Shown here: piece by piece, positions 6,060 through 6,108 of the stretch
How positions within the stretch are numbered: position 1 is the stretch's first letter
How the letters are laid out: each line of letters starts with the position of its first letter
Assembly: GCA_913060845.1 (NCBI GenBank)
Contig: CAJXVF010000163.1
Location: 1 to 6,108 of the forward strand
DNA length: 6,108 nucleotides
Source of the DNA: an uncultured Alphaproteobacteria bacterium
Lineage (GTDB): Bacteria; Pseudomonadota; Alphaproteobacteria; Bin95
Reading direction: 5' to 3'
Program-made: the position numbers and the translations under genes
Notes under the pieces: model-generated
What the model was told of the DNA's origin: nothing
Databases searched by the model: none
What the model saw: only the letters and a program-made list of their open reading frames with translations

Positions 6060-6108
6060 CTGTCTCTTATACACATCTCCGAGCCCACGAGACCTCTCTA
6101 CATCTCGT
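6060..6108 (+). other. Untrimmed Illumina Nextera adapter (mosaic end + i7 adapter + index)
   Basis: Positions 6060-6078 are the 19-bp Nextera/Tn5 mosaic end (CTGTCTCTTATACACATCT). Positions 6079-6093 are the read-2 transposase adapter CCGAGCCCACGAGAC. Positions 6094-6101 (CTCTCTAC) are an 8-base i7 index, which I recall as N707. Positions 6102-6108 (ATCTCGT) begin the P7 flow-cell sequence. This is library material left at the contig end, and the genomic insert ends at 6059. It is not an insertion sequence or transposon in the organism. Confidence 0.98.

Noticed and set aside
6060..6078. Tn5-like transposon end
   Set aside because: The mosaic end is followed directly by read-2 adapter, an index and P7 sequence, so it comes from library preparation and not from a genomic transposon.
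6060..6088. Apparent start of the MlrC-type protein (MGSEMCIRDS)
   Set aside because: It is encoded wholly by Nextera adapter sequence plus one junction base, so it is not a biological start.

Overview
The window is about 6.1 kb of bacterial DNA in which every real gene lies on the minus strand. The order of transcription is therefore from high to low coordinates: M81/MlrC-type metallopeptidase (5' part missing), 3-hydroxyacyl-CoA dehydrogenase-like protein, M20 metallopeptidase, membrane sensor histidine kinase, a pair of half-size permease genes (the first frameshifted), and gpmA (3' part missing). The likely source is an alphaproteobacterium. The kinase has a dimerisation/phosphoacceptor domain of the PleC/DivJ/PdhS kind, an exact TTAA-N7-TTAA (CtrA-type) box lies upstream of it, and the genes are tightly packed in moderately GC-rich DNA. 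I cannot name an order or genus with confidence.

Region by region. At 6060-6108 the sequence is not biological: it is a Nextera transposase mosaic end followed by i7 adapter sequence, so genomic DNA ends at 6059. From 6059 to 2860, three enzyme genes form a tight operon. mlrC stops 3 nt before the dehydrogenase start, and the dehydrogenase stop overlaps the start of the M20 gene. From 2859 to 2734 is a 126-base intergenic gap with a weak hairpin and the CtrA-type box. From 2733 to 1633 is the histidine kinase. A short gap with a perfect 7-bp hairpin follows. From 1532 to 476 are two small permease genes of the DUF318/ArsP_1 type, paralogous to each other and joined by a TGATG stop/start overlap. 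The last gene, 390 to 1, is gpmA (glycolytic phosphoglycerate mutase), cut by the window edge.

How they may work together. The M81 peptidase, M20 peptidase and dehydrogenase look like a small catabolic operon acting on a peptide or N-acylated amino-acid-like compound. This is an inference from co-transcription, and no substrate can be read from the sequence. The kinase may belong to the CtrA/DivK cell-cycle network. The two half-size permeases probably form one transporter. gpmA is housekeeping.

There is no gap longer than 300 bases without a gene. I found no RNA gene, mobile element or CRISPR array. Two single-base anomalies (the permease frameshift and a Gly-to-Val change in the kinase ATP lid) should be read with caution, because untrimmed adapter at the contig end points to an imperfect assembly.
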